Numbered from the stretch's first letter, positions 29,756 through 39,752 are shown. The stretch: DNA of 64,000 nt from Thermoanaerobaculia bacterium (GCA_030429235.1 JAUIDB010000025.1:1-64000), one strand, 5' to 3'. Notes: a model not told the origin generated them from the sequence alone. Made by a program: numbers and translations.

Positions 29756-30964
29756 ATGGCCGATCACACAAGACGTCGTTGGTTCTGGCTGGCGGGAGCA
29801 GTCCTCGTTCTCGCTGCCGTTGCCTTCACCCTGGCTCCCAAGCCGGTTCCCTCCGACTACGTCGAAGTCGTTCGCGGACCGATGCAGGTCTCCCTCGACC
29901 ACGAGGGCAAGACTCGAGTTCACGATCGTTTCGCCATCACTGCGCCCTTCGCAGGTCGCATCGCTCGGATCGAGCTCGAACCGGGTGATACCGTCGTGGC
30001 GGGGGAGACCGTACTGGCGACGCTCTGGCCCAACGCTTCCGCGCTGCTGGATCCGACCCGACACGCCGAAGCGGCCGCCGCGGTGAGAGCGGATCGCGCA
30101 CGGCTGAAGGCGGCGGCGGCGGAGCGAGATCGAGCGAGCGCCTCCCATGAACTCGCGGTCTCGGAGCTGCGGCGCTCGCAAGGTCTCGTCGCCAGCGGCG
30201 TTCTGTCGGAACTCGAGGCCGAACGGGCTTCTACCTTGGCCACACGAAGTGCCGCCGAGCTGGAAGCGGCCGAATCCGCCGTGGCCACCGCCCGTTTCCA
30301 ACTCGAGGCTAGCGAAGCGCGGCTTCGCGCCGGCACGAGTGGTTTCGACCCCCGGGATCAGGCAGGGGTCGAGATCCGCTCGCCGATCGACGGCGTGGTC
30401 CTTCGTCGCGCTCACCAGAGTGAGGTGGCGGTCGCCGCGGGGGAGCTGCTGCTCGAAGTGGGTGATCCGTCGGATCTCGAGGTCGTCGCGGACTACCTCT
30501 CCAACGATGCGGTGAAGATCACCTCGGGCATGCCCACGGTGATCGTGCAGTGGGGGGGCGGAGCGGAGATCGCAGGGCGAGTGCGGAGGGTCGATCCCGC
30601 CGGGTTTCTCAAGGTCTCGGCCCTGGGGGTGGAGGAGCAGCGAGTCAACGTGGTTGTCGACCTGGAGACACCCTACGAGGCCTGGAAGGCGCTCGGGGAC
30701 GAGTACCGGGTCGAGGTGAAGGTCGTCACCTGGCGGGCCGACGATGTGTTGATCGTTCCGACCAACGCCCTGTTTCGGCACCAGGGAGGCTGGGCGGTCT
30801 TCGTGGCGGATGCGGGCACAGCCCGTTTGCGGCCGGTCGAGATCGGTCAACGGAACTCGATCCAGGCCGAAGTGCTCGACGGCCTGGCCGCGGGAGAGAT
30901 CGTGCTAGCGCACCCGTCCGAGGCAGTGGAGGATGGAGTCTCGGTGGCTTCGCGCACCGGTTGA
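29756..30964 (+). CDS. HlyD/MFP periplasmic adaptor of the ABC exporter
   Basis: ITAPFAGRIARIELEPGDTVVAGETVLATL; coiled-coil; EIRSPIDGVVLRRAHQSEVAVAAGELLLEVGDPSDLEVVADYLSNDAVKI. Confidence 0.88.
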   Translation: MADHTRRRWFWLAGAVLVLAAVAFTLAPKPVPSDYVEVVRGPMQVSLDHEGKTRVHDRFAITAPFAGRIARIELEPGDTVVAGETVLATLWPNASALLDPTRHAEAAAAVRADRARLKAAAAERDRASASHELAVSELRRSQGLVASGVLSELEAERASTLATRSAAELEAAESAVATARFQLEASEARLRAGTSGFDPRDQAGVEIRSPIDGVVLRRAHQSEVAVAAGELLLEVGDPSDLEVVADYLSNDAVKITSGMPTVIVQWGGGAEIAGRVRRVDPAGFLKVSALGVEEQRVNVVVDLETPYEAWKALGDEYRVEVKVVTWRADDVLIVPTNALFRHQGGWAVFVADAGTARLRPVEIGQRNSIQAEVLDGLAAGEIVLAHPSEAVEDGVSVASRTG

Positions 30965-31018
30965 ACGGCGCGCCGGCGCCAAAGCCTGGTTTGGAGCGCT
31001 GGCGAAGCGTCGTCTCGG

Positions 31019-31027
31019 TGCTAACCT
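31019..31027 (+). promoter_or_regulatory. Extended -10 element
   Basis: TGCTAACCT, 6 nt before ATG 31034. Confidence 0.5.
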
Positions 31028-31033
31028 GCGGCC

Positions 31034-31909
31034 ATGGCGGAACTGGTCCCACTGGAGAGGCTCTTGGTAGCCGATCTCTTTCCGGCCCTCGGACGGCGGC
31101 TGGTCGACCTCTTGCGCTCGCTCGATGCGGACGACTGGCACCGGCCAACTCTGTGTGCCGGTTGGACCGTGCGGGACCTGGCAGCTCATCTGCTCGATTC
31201 GGCGTGTCGCCGAGTTTCGGTCGAACGAGACGGCTGGCTGCCCGAGCCGGACGTGGAGATCGACAGCTACCGGGGACTCGTGGCCTATCTCGATCGCCTC
31301 AATGCGCAGTGGGTCACGGCGGCGCGCAGGGTCTCCCCGAGGTTGCTGACCGACACACTGGCGGCGATTGAGCCGCAGTTGGCCGAGGTGCTCCGCGAGA
31401 AGGATCCCGAAACGCTGGCGACCTTTCCGGTGACCTGGGCGGGTGAGGAGGCGTCGCGGGCCTGGTTCGACGTGGCGCGCGAGTTGACGGAGCGCTGGCA
31501 CCACCAACAGCAGATCCGCGAAGCGGTCGGTGCTCCTGGCCTGGACGACCCTCGATTCGTCGCGCCCGTGTTGGAGACCTTCCTTCGGGTCTTGCCCCAC
31601 CACTACCGAGAGGTGGAGGCCGCTCGGGGCACCACCCTGGCGATCCGAATCGTCGGTGAGACGACGTACCGATACACATTGCGTTCAGGCGCTGCGGAGC
31701 CAGTGGATTCGGGGAGCGGGTCGGGCCGGTGGCGGCTCTACCGGGGGTGGCCGGAGGAGCCGACGAGTGCGATCGGGTTGGACCAGCGCTCGGCGTGGCT
31801 CCTGTTGACCAAGGGGGCCGATCCGGAAGAGATCTGGGGTCGCGCCCAACGGTCGGGAGACCGGACCCTGGCGCGGCCCTACTTCGATGCCGTAGCCGTG
31901 ATGGCCTAG
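31034..31909 (+). CDS. Maleylpyruvate isomerase N-terminal / DinB-like family protein
   Basis: LRSLDADDWHRPTLCAGWTVRDLAAHLLDSACRRVS; LTERWHHQQQIREAVG. Confidence 0.8.
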   Translation: MAELVPLERLLVADLFPALGRRLVDLLRSLDADDWHRPTLCAGWTVRDLAAHLLDSACRRVSVERDGWLPEPDVEIDSYRGLVAYLDRLNAQWVTAARRVSPRLLTDTLAAIEPQLAEVLREKDPETLATFPVTWAGEEASRAWFDVARELTERWHHQQQIREAVGAPGLDDPRFVAPVLETFLRVLPHHYREVEAARGTTLAIRIVGETTYRYTLRSGAAEPVDSGSGSGRWRLYRGWPEEPTSAIGLDQRSAWLLLTKGADPEEIWGRAQRSGDRTLARPYFDAVAVMA

Positions 31910-32016
31910 GGTCCCGCGCCGAGGTCCGGCGCACTTCACCTGTCAGTGGCGGCGCAGCCTGTTGGTCCGAGACCGACGCCCGCCAAGCCCAACCAGCGGC
32001 CTTCCTGGGCACTCGT

Positions 32017-33006
32017 TCAGCCGGGCAGCGACCAGTCGGTGTGGGCGCGACGGTTCTTGACCAGCCAGCCCCAGAGCATCTTGCGGTAGTGGAGGTTGCG
32101 CATGCCTTTGGCGGCGAAGAAGGGCTGCAGGGCCTGGTTTAGCTCCTTGAGGCGGTAGAAGGGGACCCGTTGGTAGTAGTGGTGCTCGATGTGGAAGTTG
32201 GACCACAAGAAGACGAAATGCCAGAAACGGTTGCCGTTGACCAGGCTGCTCCACTTGGCGGGGTCGCTGGGGTCGATATCGAAGTGCTGGCCGAGCCGGT
32301 TCAGCACGAACATCGGGGGAAAGCAGAAGAAGAGGGGGATCAGTTGGACGCGGGCGGCCAGCCAGAAGCCGCCCAGCCAGAGCAGCAGCGAGAGGAGTGC
32401 TAGATGGGCGAGCACGTTGCCGAGGCGTTCTCGACGGATGGTGCGTTGCTCCTCGACCGGATACCGCCTGGCCTCCTGGGAGGCAGCTCGGGCGTAGACG
32501 AAGAAGAGATAGGGGGTCATGTAGAGCAGCTTCAGCCAACGAGCGTTGCGTTTCGGCGTGAGGTGGGCGCGCTTGGGATCGTCGTGGTCATCGCCGAGTT
32601 CGTTGTGGTGATCGATGTGCCAGTGCGCGAACTGGGTGGCCGAGATCCCACTCGGAAAGGCGTAGAGCAGACCCAGCAGGCGCTCGAGCCGCGGCCGACT
32701 CTTGGCGAAGATGCTCTTGTGGACCTGCTCGTGGAGGAGGACTACGAAGCCGAGGATGTTCCCTCCCTGGAGCAGGGCCGCGAACGGCCAGAACCAGGGC
32801 CAGCGGGTCTGCGCCAGCGCGGCGATGCAGAGGGTGACGACGACCAGGTGTCGTGCGACCACCGCGAAGTGACGCCAACCCTGCACCCGGTGGAGGTCGC
32901 GGAGTTCTTCTCGCGGAATCACCGCGGCCAGATCCTGTTTGAGAGTGCCGAGGTTCCGGTAGTAGAAGCGGGTCTTCGGTCGGGCGTTGGGTTCGGTGGT
33001 GGCCAT
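32017..33006 (-). CDS. Fatty acid desaturase family protein
   Basis: Histidine boxes HEQVHK, HWHIDHHNE, FHIEHHYYQRVPFYRL; SD TAGGAG upstream of ATG 33006. Confidence 0.88.
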   Translation of the reverse strand: MATTEPNARPKTRFYYRNLGTLKQDLAAVIPREELRDLHRVQGWRHFAVVARHLVVVTLCIAALAQTRWPWFWPFAALLQGGNILGFVVLLHEQVHKSIFAKSRPRLERLLGLLYAFPSGISATQFAHWHIDHHNELGDDHDDPKRAHLTPKRNARWLKLLYMTPYLFFVYARAASQEARRYPVEEQRTIRRERLGNVLAHLALLSLLLWLGGFWLAARVQLIPLFFCFPPMFVLNRLGQHFDIDPSDPAKWSSLVNGNRFWHFVFLWSNFHIEHHYYQRVPFYRLKELNQALQPFFAAKGMRNLHYRKMLWGWLVKNRRAHTDWSLPG

Positions 33007-33158
33007 CGGGTCTCCTAGGTGCCAGTGACCGCCGAGTCCGAGAACAAGCGACGGCGCGCGGTGGTTCAACCTAGCGGCATGGTGTCGAGAACTGACCACC
33101 CCCTCGGGTAGGGCAGACGCACAACGCTGCTCTCGATCGGATGTCGTTGGGATCGTGG

Positions 33159-34100
33159 CTAGGAGCCAGAGTCCGGTGTCGCGGCTTCGGGCCCTTCTCC
33201 GTTGGTCGCTCCCCCGGGGTGCACGATCGTGACGGACTGCTCACGTACGTGCGAAGGAGGTCCGGCCGGAGCAACCAGGTGACGGGCGAACTCGAGGGCC
33301 AGGTCCGAGGCTACGATGTCGAGGCCGAGATCCTCCGGTAGGTCGAGATCGATGACCACGCGGGGGTAGCCGACGACCTGGAGGATCGCTCCCAACGAGG
33401 GCTGCTGTGTTTCTGGTCCCTCCGAGAGTTCGATCCGGAGGGTTCCGTGGAGTGGACCTTCGACCTCCTGCTGCAGGAGATGGGGGATCCGGTCGGCCAT
33501 CAGACGGATTCGTTGGTGAAGCCCCGGGTCCCGGTAGGGAGCAACCTCGACGGCGAAACGGGCGATCTCCCGCTCGGCGACCGGGGAAGTGGGAGGGTCG
33601 AGCGATGTCTGCGGCGACTCGCCGGCGAGTGCCAACCACACTGCGCAGCCGACCAGGGCGGTGGCGAACGGCAGCGCCAGCCCGGGCCGTATCCACGATC
33701 TGGAGTCACCTTGCCCGTCGGCGTTGGCCTCTCGAGCTGGAAGGGTCCTACTCGGTTCGCTGCGCACCTCGGGTAGAAACCGGAAGCCGAGTCGGGGAAC
33801 GGTTTCGATGAAGGTCGGGTTGCGAGCCTCGTCGCCCAGGGCCTCGCGGAGCTTCCGAATACAGTGCGCCAGCCCCTGGTCGAACTCGACCACTCGTTCG
33901 GGCCAGAGGTGATCCCGAATCTCCTCGCGCGTGACCAGGCGCCCAGCCGAGCCGAGAAGTAGGAGGAGAAGTTGCAGTGGTTGGGGGGCGAGGTGGACCG
34001 ACGAAGTTCCCCGGTAGAGACGCATCGCCTCGCAGTCGAGGCTAAAACCGGCGAAGTACAGCCGTTCACCTCTGCGGGGCGGTTCTGGGAATGCACTCAT
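33159..34100 (-). CDS. Membrane-anchored winged-helix (OmpR/ToxR/CadC-like) transcriptional regulator
   Basis: LAPQPLQLLLLLLGSAGRLVTREEIRDHLWPERVVEFDQGLAHCIRKLREALGDEARNPTFIETVPRLGFRFLPEV, then TM LALPFATALVGCAVWLALAG. Confidence 0.88.
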   Translation of the reverse strand: MSAFPEPPRRGERLYFAGFSLDCEAMRLYRGTSSVHLAPQPLQLLLLLLGSAGRLVTREEIRDHLWPERVVEFDQGLAHCIRKLREALGDEARNPTFIETVPRLGFRFLPEVRSEPSRTLPAREANADGQGDSRSWIRPGLALPFATALVGCAVWLALAGESPQTSLDPPTSPVAEREIARFAVEVAPYRDPGLHQRIRLMADRIPHLLQQEVEGPLHGTLRIELSEGPETQQPSLGAILQVVGYPRVVIDLDLPEDLGLDIVASDLALEFARHLVAPAGPPSHVREQSVTIVHPGGATNGEGPEAATPDSGS

Positions 34101-34129
34101 GTTCTGCTCATGGTTTGCTCATCGGAGGC
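34096..34129. promoter_or_regulatory. Three direct CTCAT(G) repeats at 11-bp spacing at the regulator start
   Basis: ctcatgttctg-ctcatggtttg-ctcatcggagg; CTCAT at 34096, 34107 and 34118. Confidence 0.5.
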
Positions 34130-34228
34130 GGGCGAGCGACCCGATAGCGTGGCCGTGCCCTGGCCTGCCAGGCCGAGAAGGCTCGGTTCGGCCCCTCCAC
34201 TGTAGCAAGCAACTCGAAAGGACTCACC

Positions 34229-35353
34229 ATGTCGAAGGCGATTCTCGGTCTCCTCCTTTTCCTCCTAGCCGTATCCGAAGCCCAAGCCATCATTCGCCGC
34301 CACGATGTGGCGGATGCCCGACTCCTAGAGCTGGCACAGCGATTTCCCGCCGTGGGCAAAGTCTCGGAGATGGGAGACGGGACGCTGATTGACCCGGAGT
34401 GGGTTCTAACTGCGGCACACGTGGCTGATGCAGCCCTGCGCCTCGATCAGCCCTACTACGAGATTGGCGGTCGCCAGGTGCCGATCTCCGCAGGGTTCGT
34501 GCACCCGGATTGGAGGTCGAATCGAGCTCGCGACCTCGGGCTGCTTCGCCTTGCCGCACCGGTCGCCGAGGTCGAGCCGCTGACGCTGGGTGAGGAGCGG
34601 CCCGAGGTCGGAACGGTCCTGCTGTTGGTCGGCCACGGGGAGCAGGGCGTGGGCAACGACCGCCTCCGAACCGAGGATGGCCGCCGTCGCGGGGGAAGCA
34701 ATCGAGTCGCGCGGCTGACGTCTGATTCAATCGTCTTTGTCTTCGATGGACCCGCCAACGACGAGGTGACCGATCTCGAAGTGACCCCAGGGGCCGGCGA
34801 CAGCGGGGGACCGGCGCTCATGGCATTCGAGGGAACCTATCGAGTGCTGGGGGTGAGTTCAGCGGGATCAGATGGGGAAGACGGTCCCGGCTCGTACGGC
34901 GCCGAAGACTACTTCGTGCGGGTGGATCAAACACTGGACTGGATTCGGAAGGTACAGGAGGGCGGGGTAGATCCCACCGAACCGGGTCAGGGCGGAGGGA
35001 TTTCGACCGAGCCCTCGCCTCCGGTCTCCCGCGAGGACCTTCGGCAGCATCCGGCCGGGGCCCGGTTGGTCGAACTCCTGCAGGCGATCGATGACCCATC
35101 GATCGATCTCGAGACCTTGGTGAGCAGGCTTTTCGCTCCCGCTTCGGGTCCGACCTCGTTGGAGCGGAGGATCCGCGGTCTCGAAGGCCTTCGCGTTCGC
35201 TTCGCGCAGGGGCGGGTTCTTTCGGTGCTACGTCGTGAACCCGATCAGATCGACGTTCTGGTCGAGGTGCGCGGGGAGAGGCTCGTCCTCGGGGTCAAGG
35301 TCGAGCCAACCGCGAGCCGTCGAATCGTGGCCGTGTTCGATGGCGAACTCTAG
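34229..35353 (+). CDS. Secreted trypsin-like serine protease with C-terminal extension
   Basis: Signal peptide ILGLLLFLLAVSEAQA; LTAAHVAD (His), ARDLGLLRLA (Asp), GAGDSGGPAL (Ser); SD AAAGGA. Confidence 0.88.
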   Translation: MSKAILGLLLFLLAVSEAQAIIRRHDVADARLLELAQRFPAVGKVSEMGDGTLIDPEWVLTAAHVADAALRLDQPYYEIGGRQVPISAGFVHPDWRSNRARDLGLLRLAAPVAEVEPLTLGEERPEVGTVLLLVGHGEQGVGNDRLRTEDGRRRGGSNRVARLTSDSIVFVFDGPANDEVTDLEVTPGAGDSGGPALMAFEGTYRVLGVSSAGSDGEDGPGSYGAEDYFVRVDQTLDWIRKVQEGGVDPTEPGQGGGISTEPSPPVSREDLRQHPAGARLVELLQAIDDPSIDLETLVSRLFAPASGPTSLERRIRGLEGLRVRFAQGRVLSVLRREPDQIDVLVEVRGERLVLGVKVEPTASRRIVAVFDGEL

Positions 35354-35385
35354 GGCTTCTCCGGGGGCTCCTACCCGGTGGCGGC

Positions 35386-35658
35386 CTACTCGGCGGTCGT
35401 CGGATCCAGGGTGGACACGATGCGTGTCACCGAACGGATGGGCAGACTCGCCATTTTGGCGTGGACATGGATCAGGGCCTCGTCGGGAGCGATATAGACC
35501 GAGTAGATCTTGTTGTCGGTGACGTAGCTGTGGACCCACTGGATCTTCGGGCCCATCTCGGCGAGGACGCTGACCGATTTCTTGGCCATCTTCTTCAGCA
35601 CCACCGGGGTGAGGTTCCCGGCGCCGGGAATGTCTCGCTCGATTAGGAACTTCGGCAT
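35386..35658 (-). CDS. DUF4242 (SCO4226-like) small protein
   Basis: 90 aa MPKFLIERDIPGAGNLTP...WVHSYVTDNKIYSVYIAPDEALIHVHAKMASLPIRSVTRIVSTLDP; SD AAGGAG. Confidence 0.8.
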   Translation of the reverse strand: MPKFLIERDIPGAGNLTPVVLKKMAKKSVSVLAEMGPKIQWVHSYVTDNKIYSVYIAPDEALIHVHAKMASLPIRSVTRIVSTLDPTTAE

Positions 35659-35955
35659 GCGCGCTTCTCCTTGGCTGGCTGGTACTTCGCTATTCTGTCA
35701 TCGCGGGGGACTCGAGGGGAGCCGCTCTCGAACTCGCGGGATCGGCCGCCGCTAGGACCATGCTTCGGTGCGGTTCGTGCAAACACCCAGGTCGAGCAGT
35801 TCTGGCGCCGCTACGCCGGGCCTGATTGGAGCAGGCGTCAAGGCGTGAACGGAAGGTCTCCAGGGACCTTCAGTCGCGGCCCCGGTTGGAGGCACCATGG
35901 TACGCTTCCGCACTCCTTCTCGACCGCTCGGAATCTGCTGTGAGGATCCTCTCCC

Positions 35956-38040
35956 TTGGCTGAACCCACGTGCCCTCGCTGCGATCACGAACACACTCGC
36001 GGATCGAGCGAGTGTCCGGCGCGTCGGCTGGGTACGGTGCTGGCCGGGCGCTACCGACTCGATTTGCTGCTGGGGGTGGGTGGTTTCGGCGCCGTCTTCA
36101 AGGCCCAACACCTTCAGCTGGCCAAGAGTTTTGCGGTCAAGACCCTGCTCCCCAGAGCGGCCCTGCACGAAGGATTCGTCGACCGCTTCCTGCGTGAGGC
36201 GCGCGCCGCCGCTTCGCTCGACCACCCCGGGATCGTGCAAGTCACCGACTTCGGCACGACCGACGACGGTGTGCCTTTTCTGGTCATGGAATTGCTGCAG
36301 GGTCGCAGTCTCGAAGCGGAGGTTCGAGCGCGGCCGACGAGGACCCTGGACGAGGTCCTACAGGTCGCAGACCAGTTGCTGGACGCCATGGTGGCGGCGC
36401 ACGCAGCGGGGATCGTCCACCGCGACCTCAAACCCGAAAACCTCTTCTGTCAGCAACAGGAGGGGAGGCCTCCTCGGATCAAGATCCTCGACTTCGGCCT
36501 GGCCAAACTCGATCTTGCCGGTGAGGAGCCAGGACTCACCCAGACCGGTACCTTTCTCGGAAGCCTGCACTACGCCAGCCCGGAGCAGGTGAAGGACAGC
36601 GCCAGCGCCGATGCCCGGAGCGACGTGTACTCGATCGGGGCAATCCTCTACCGCCTGCTGGTTGGTGCCCCGCCGGTCGAGGGTGACCGCAGCATGGAGA
36701 TCATGAGCCGCGTCATGCTCGGCGAGGTCGAGCGGCACCCACGGGTCCGTCGGTCCGAGGTGCCGGTATGGCTGGACGCCATCGTGGCTCGTTGCCTCGC
36801 CTTCGCTCGGGAAGACCGCTACCCCGATGCCAGTAGCTTGCGGGCGGCCCTGGAGTTCGGCCGCGGATCGAGCCAAGGGCTCTCGGAATCGTCGGTTTCG
36901 TCCCCGGACATCTCGTCCGGGGTGACCCAGATCATGCCCGAGCGGATGACGGTCGGCATCGAGCCGGCAATCGGCGGCGATCGGCCGGTTCCGACGGGTG
37001 CGTCGGAGGGTTCGCCCAGGGGCTGGTGGCGGTGGGCCCTGGGGGTGGTCGGTCTGGGAGCCGTACTGTGGTTCGGAGTCTCCCTCTTCGAGTCGGAGAA
37101 GACCGAACGCTCCGAGGATGAGAGGCCAGCGGAGGGCGTCGACGTGGTGACACCGCGGATTCCACCCGCACGACCGGGGATGGTCTGGGTCGAGGGCGGG
37201 GCCTATCGACAGGGGATCGACGCCCTCGAGTTGGAACGTGATTTCGCCTGGTGCCGCGAGTTGGCGGGTGATGCTTGCGAACTCAGCGTCTACGAACGCT
37301 CGACGCCTCAGCGCCAGGTCGTGGTGTCACCGTTTTGGCTCGACCAGTACGAGGTGACCAACGCGGCGTTCGCGCGCTGGTTGTCGACCACGGCGGCCGC
37401 GGTCGAGGACGGACGTCTGGTCTTCCTCGACGGTGACCTGATCGTCGATCTCCATCCGACCTACGGCGGGGTCGAGGTAAGCGCTGGGGCAGGCTTCGCA
37501 GCGCGGGAAGGCTGGCAGAAACGGCCCGTGGTCCAGGTGAGTTGGTTCGGGGCCAATCGGTACTGTGCGGCTCAGGGCAGCCGGTTGCCGACCGAAGCCG
37601 AGTGGGAGTACGCGGCACGCGGCACTGAGGGACGGAGGTTCCCTTGGGGATCCGAGGAACCGGTCTGTGGGCAGGTGTTCTACGGCGGCCGGGAAGGGGG
37701 ACCCTGCGCGGCCACCGCGGGAGGACCTCGTCCGGTGGGAAGTGCGCCTGGCGACCGCACCGCCCTAGCGCTCTCGGATCTCGGAGGCAACGTCTCGGAG
37801 TGGGTGGCGGACGGAGTGTCGTCGCACTATCAGGACTGCGCCGAGCCCTGTCGCAACCCCTCGACGCCTCCCGCGGGAGAGCGTCGGTCGTTTCGGGGGG
37901 GCAACTGGTACGAGATCGCAGAGATGACGCGAGGTGCCGGACGCTACCAGTACCCGGCCACCTCGGTGAGCCCCACGATCGGGTTCCGGTGTGCCAGTGC
38001 GGCTGCGAGCGACACGAGCCCCACCGGCGTACCCGACTGA
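35956..38040 (+). CDS. Ser/Thr kinase with N-terminal zinc-finger-like Cys motif, TM segment and C-terminal SUMF1/FGE-like domain
   Basis: CPRCDHEHTRGSSECPARR; IVHRDLKPENLF, KILDFGLAK; TM WALGVVGLGAVLWFGVSLF; MVWVEGGAYRQG...PVVQVSWFGANRYCAAQGSRLPTEAEWEYAARGTEGRRFPWG...RGGNWYE. TTG start. Confidence 0.9.
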   Translation: MAEPTCPRCDHEHTRGSSECPARRLGTVLAGRYRLDLLLGVGGFGAVFKAQHLQLAKSFAVKTLLPRAALHEGFVDRFLREARAAASLDHPGIVQVTDFGTTDDGVPFLVMELLQGRSLEAEVRARPTRTLDEVLQVADQLLDAMVAAHAAGIVHRDLKPENLFCQQQEGRPPRIKILDFGLAKLDLAGEEPGLTQTGTFLGSLHYASPEQVKDSASADARSDVYSIGAILYRLLVGAPPVEGDRSMEIMSRVMLGEVERHPRVRRSEVPVWLDAIVARCLAFAREDRYPDASSLRAALEFGRGSSQGLSESSVSSPDISSGVTQIMPERMTVGIEPAIGGDRPVPTGASEGSPRGWWRWALGVVGLGAVLWFGVSLFESEKTERSEDERPAEGVDVVTPRIPPARPGMVWVEGGAYRQGIDALELERDFAWCRELAGDACELSVYERSTPQRQVVVSPFWLDQYEVTNAAFARWLSTTAAAVEDGRLVFLDGDLIVDLHPTYGGVEVSAGAGFAAREGWQKRPVVQVSWFGANRYCAAQGSRLPTEAEWEYAARGTEGRRFPWGSEEPVCGQVFYGGREGGPCAATAGGPRPVGSAPGDRTALALSDLGGNVSEWVADGVSSHYQDCAEPCRNPSTPPAGERRSFRGGNWYEIAEMTRGAGRYQYPATSVSPTIGFRCASAAASDTSPTGVPD

Positions 38041-38084
38041 ACTGCGACTTCACCAGGGTCGGATGGACCTCCGTCCGGTGGCGA

Positions 38085-38093
38085 TGGTATTCT
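38085..38093 (+). promoter_or_regulatory. Extended -10 element
   Basis: TGGTATTCT, 10 nt before ATG 38104. Confidence 0.5.
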
Positions 38094-38103
38094 CGTTCGG
38101 ACC

Positions 38104-38904
38104 ATGAATCGACCGACAACTCGCTGGTTCTCGTTCTCGCGCACCTTGGGATGGCCGAGTGGGCTGGCTCTGAGTCTCACCTTGGTGGGATTGGGTTTGG
38201 TCCTCCATCCCGCCACTGCGCTGCAGCAGGAGCGCGGTCTCGTCAAGGTAGCAACCCCCGAGGAGCCCCCCCTCGAGTTGACGGTCCGGGTCAATGGCAA
38301 GAGCGGCACGCTCATTCGAGCCCTCGAGTCGGGGGACGGTCTGGCCAGCGGGTCCCACCTCGAGTTCCTGCTTTCGGTCGACCGACCGGCCTTCGTCTAC
38401 GTCGTGCAGAGATTCGCTGACGAGACGGCAGCCGTGCTCTATCCCGAACTCGGGGACTTTCAAGTCCCGGGCAACCTCGAGGTCCGCATCCCAGAATCGG
38501 GTTCCTGGTTTCAACTCGACGACCAGATCGGTGAGGAGCACATCTATTTCGTCGCTTCGATACGCCCCCTGGCCGAGGTCGATCGCGCGGTCCATACGGC
38601 CGTCGAACGGGCCCGCGAAGAGGGAACCCTGGAGGGAGAGGCCACGGCCGAGGACGAAGTCGCGAGTGCCGCCGTGGCCAGTCAAGCCGCCGAGGAACGA
38701 CCGGAGTCACCGAAGCCGAGTGGCGGGCCGGTCGCCGAGACGACCCCCAAGGCTCCCTCCGCGGCCCCGGCACCCCTGCCGGCAGGACTGGGAACCCGGG
38801 GGCTGGTCAAGACGCTGGGCACCGGCGGAGCCGAAGTCACGGCCGACGAATCGGGCCTGGCGATCTATCATTTTTGGCTACAACACCACGATTCGAGCGA
38901 GTGA
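38104..38904 (+). CDS. Exported DUF4384 domain protein
   Basis: Signal-like LALSLTLVGLGLVLHPATALQQ; LASGSHLEFLLSVDRPAFVYVVQRFADETAAVLYPELGDFQVPG...IYFVASIRPL. Confidence 0.75.
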   Translation: MNRPTTRWFSFSRTLGWPSGLALSLTLVGLGLVLHPATALQQERGLVKVATPEEPPLELTVRVNGKSGTLIRALESGDGLASGSHLEFLLSVDRPAFVYVVQRFADETAAVLYPELGDFQVPGNLEVRIPESGSWFQLDDQIGEEHIYFVASIRPLAEVDRAVHTAVERAREEGTLEGEATAEDEVASAAVASQAAEERPESPKPSGGPVAETTPKAPSAAPAPLPAGLGTRGLVKTLGTGGAEVTADESGLAIYHFWLQHHDSSE

Positions 38905-38918
38905 TGTCAGGAGATCCC

Positions 38919-39752
38919 ATGAACCAGACCCGAAGAGTTCTCGTCCTCGTCGCCTTGACCTTGACCCTGGCCAGCGCGGCGTTCGGCGGCCGGCGCGAGA
39001 TGATCCGCGTGGGCCCCAGCAACACCTGGTGTCCGGTAGGTATCACCGGCGGAGCGGAGGCTCCCTACCTCGATTGGAACTCCGACCCCGGGGTCCTGAA
39101 TCAGGGGATCTTCGAGTTGAGCTTCGTTGCCTCGCCGGCGGGGGCCACGACCCTGACCTTCGACACCGAGGATGTCGGTCGCCTGGACAACATCTTCCTG
39201 GTCGAACGCGCTGACCTCTTCGACGACGGTGTGAGCCTCTGGGACCTCACGCAATGCCACTCTGGCAGCGTGGCCGAGTACCCCGATAGCCGAGCGCCGG
39301 TCTTCACTGCGGCCGCACCTCCCTTCGACTTCCACGAGGTGTTCGACGACGACCAACCGACGCTCGAAGCCGCGGGTTGGACCTTCCTCAACGCTACCGT
39401 GTCGGGCGGCGGAGACTCCGCCACCGAGGCAGTGGTATTGGGCGACGACTCCACGATCAGCGACGCCTGCCCGCCGAACGTCGGGTGTACCACGGGGCAC
39501 GTGGCCCTGAACGGCGCTCCCGGAAACCCCGCGCGGGTTACGGTGCCGGTGAGCGGTTTGCAACCAGGTGTCACCTACACGATCGTCGCCTGGTGGGACT
39601 TCGCACCCGATACCCAGATCGGCATCGAGTTCAGCGAAGCCGTCATCGAGGTACCGGCTCTGGAGCCTACGGGGCTCGCCCTACTGGTCTTGCTGCTGGT
39701 CGCTTCAGCGATCTTCGTGGTCAGGCGGCGGTCGGCTACCGCGCGCCGCTGA
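38919..39752 (+). CDS. Secreted protein with IPTL-CTERM-like C-terminal tail
   Basis: Signal VLVLVALTLTLASAAFGG; C-terminus VPALEPTGLALLVLLLVASAIFVVRRRSATARR; SD AGGAG before ATG 38919. Confidence 0.72.
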   Translation: MNQTRRVLVLVALTLTLASAAFGGRREMIRVGPSNTWCPVGITGGAEAPYLDWNSDPGVLNQGIFELSFVASPAGATTLTFDTEDVGRLDNIFLVERADLFDDGVSLWDLTQCHSGSVAEYPDSRAPVFTAAAPPFDFHEVFDDDQPTLEAAGWTFLNATVSGGGDSATEAVVLGDDSTISDACPPNVGCTTGHVALNGAPGNPARVTVPVSGLQPGVTYTIVAWWDFAPDTQIGIEFSEAVIEVPALEPTGLALLVLLLVASAIFVVRRRSATARR

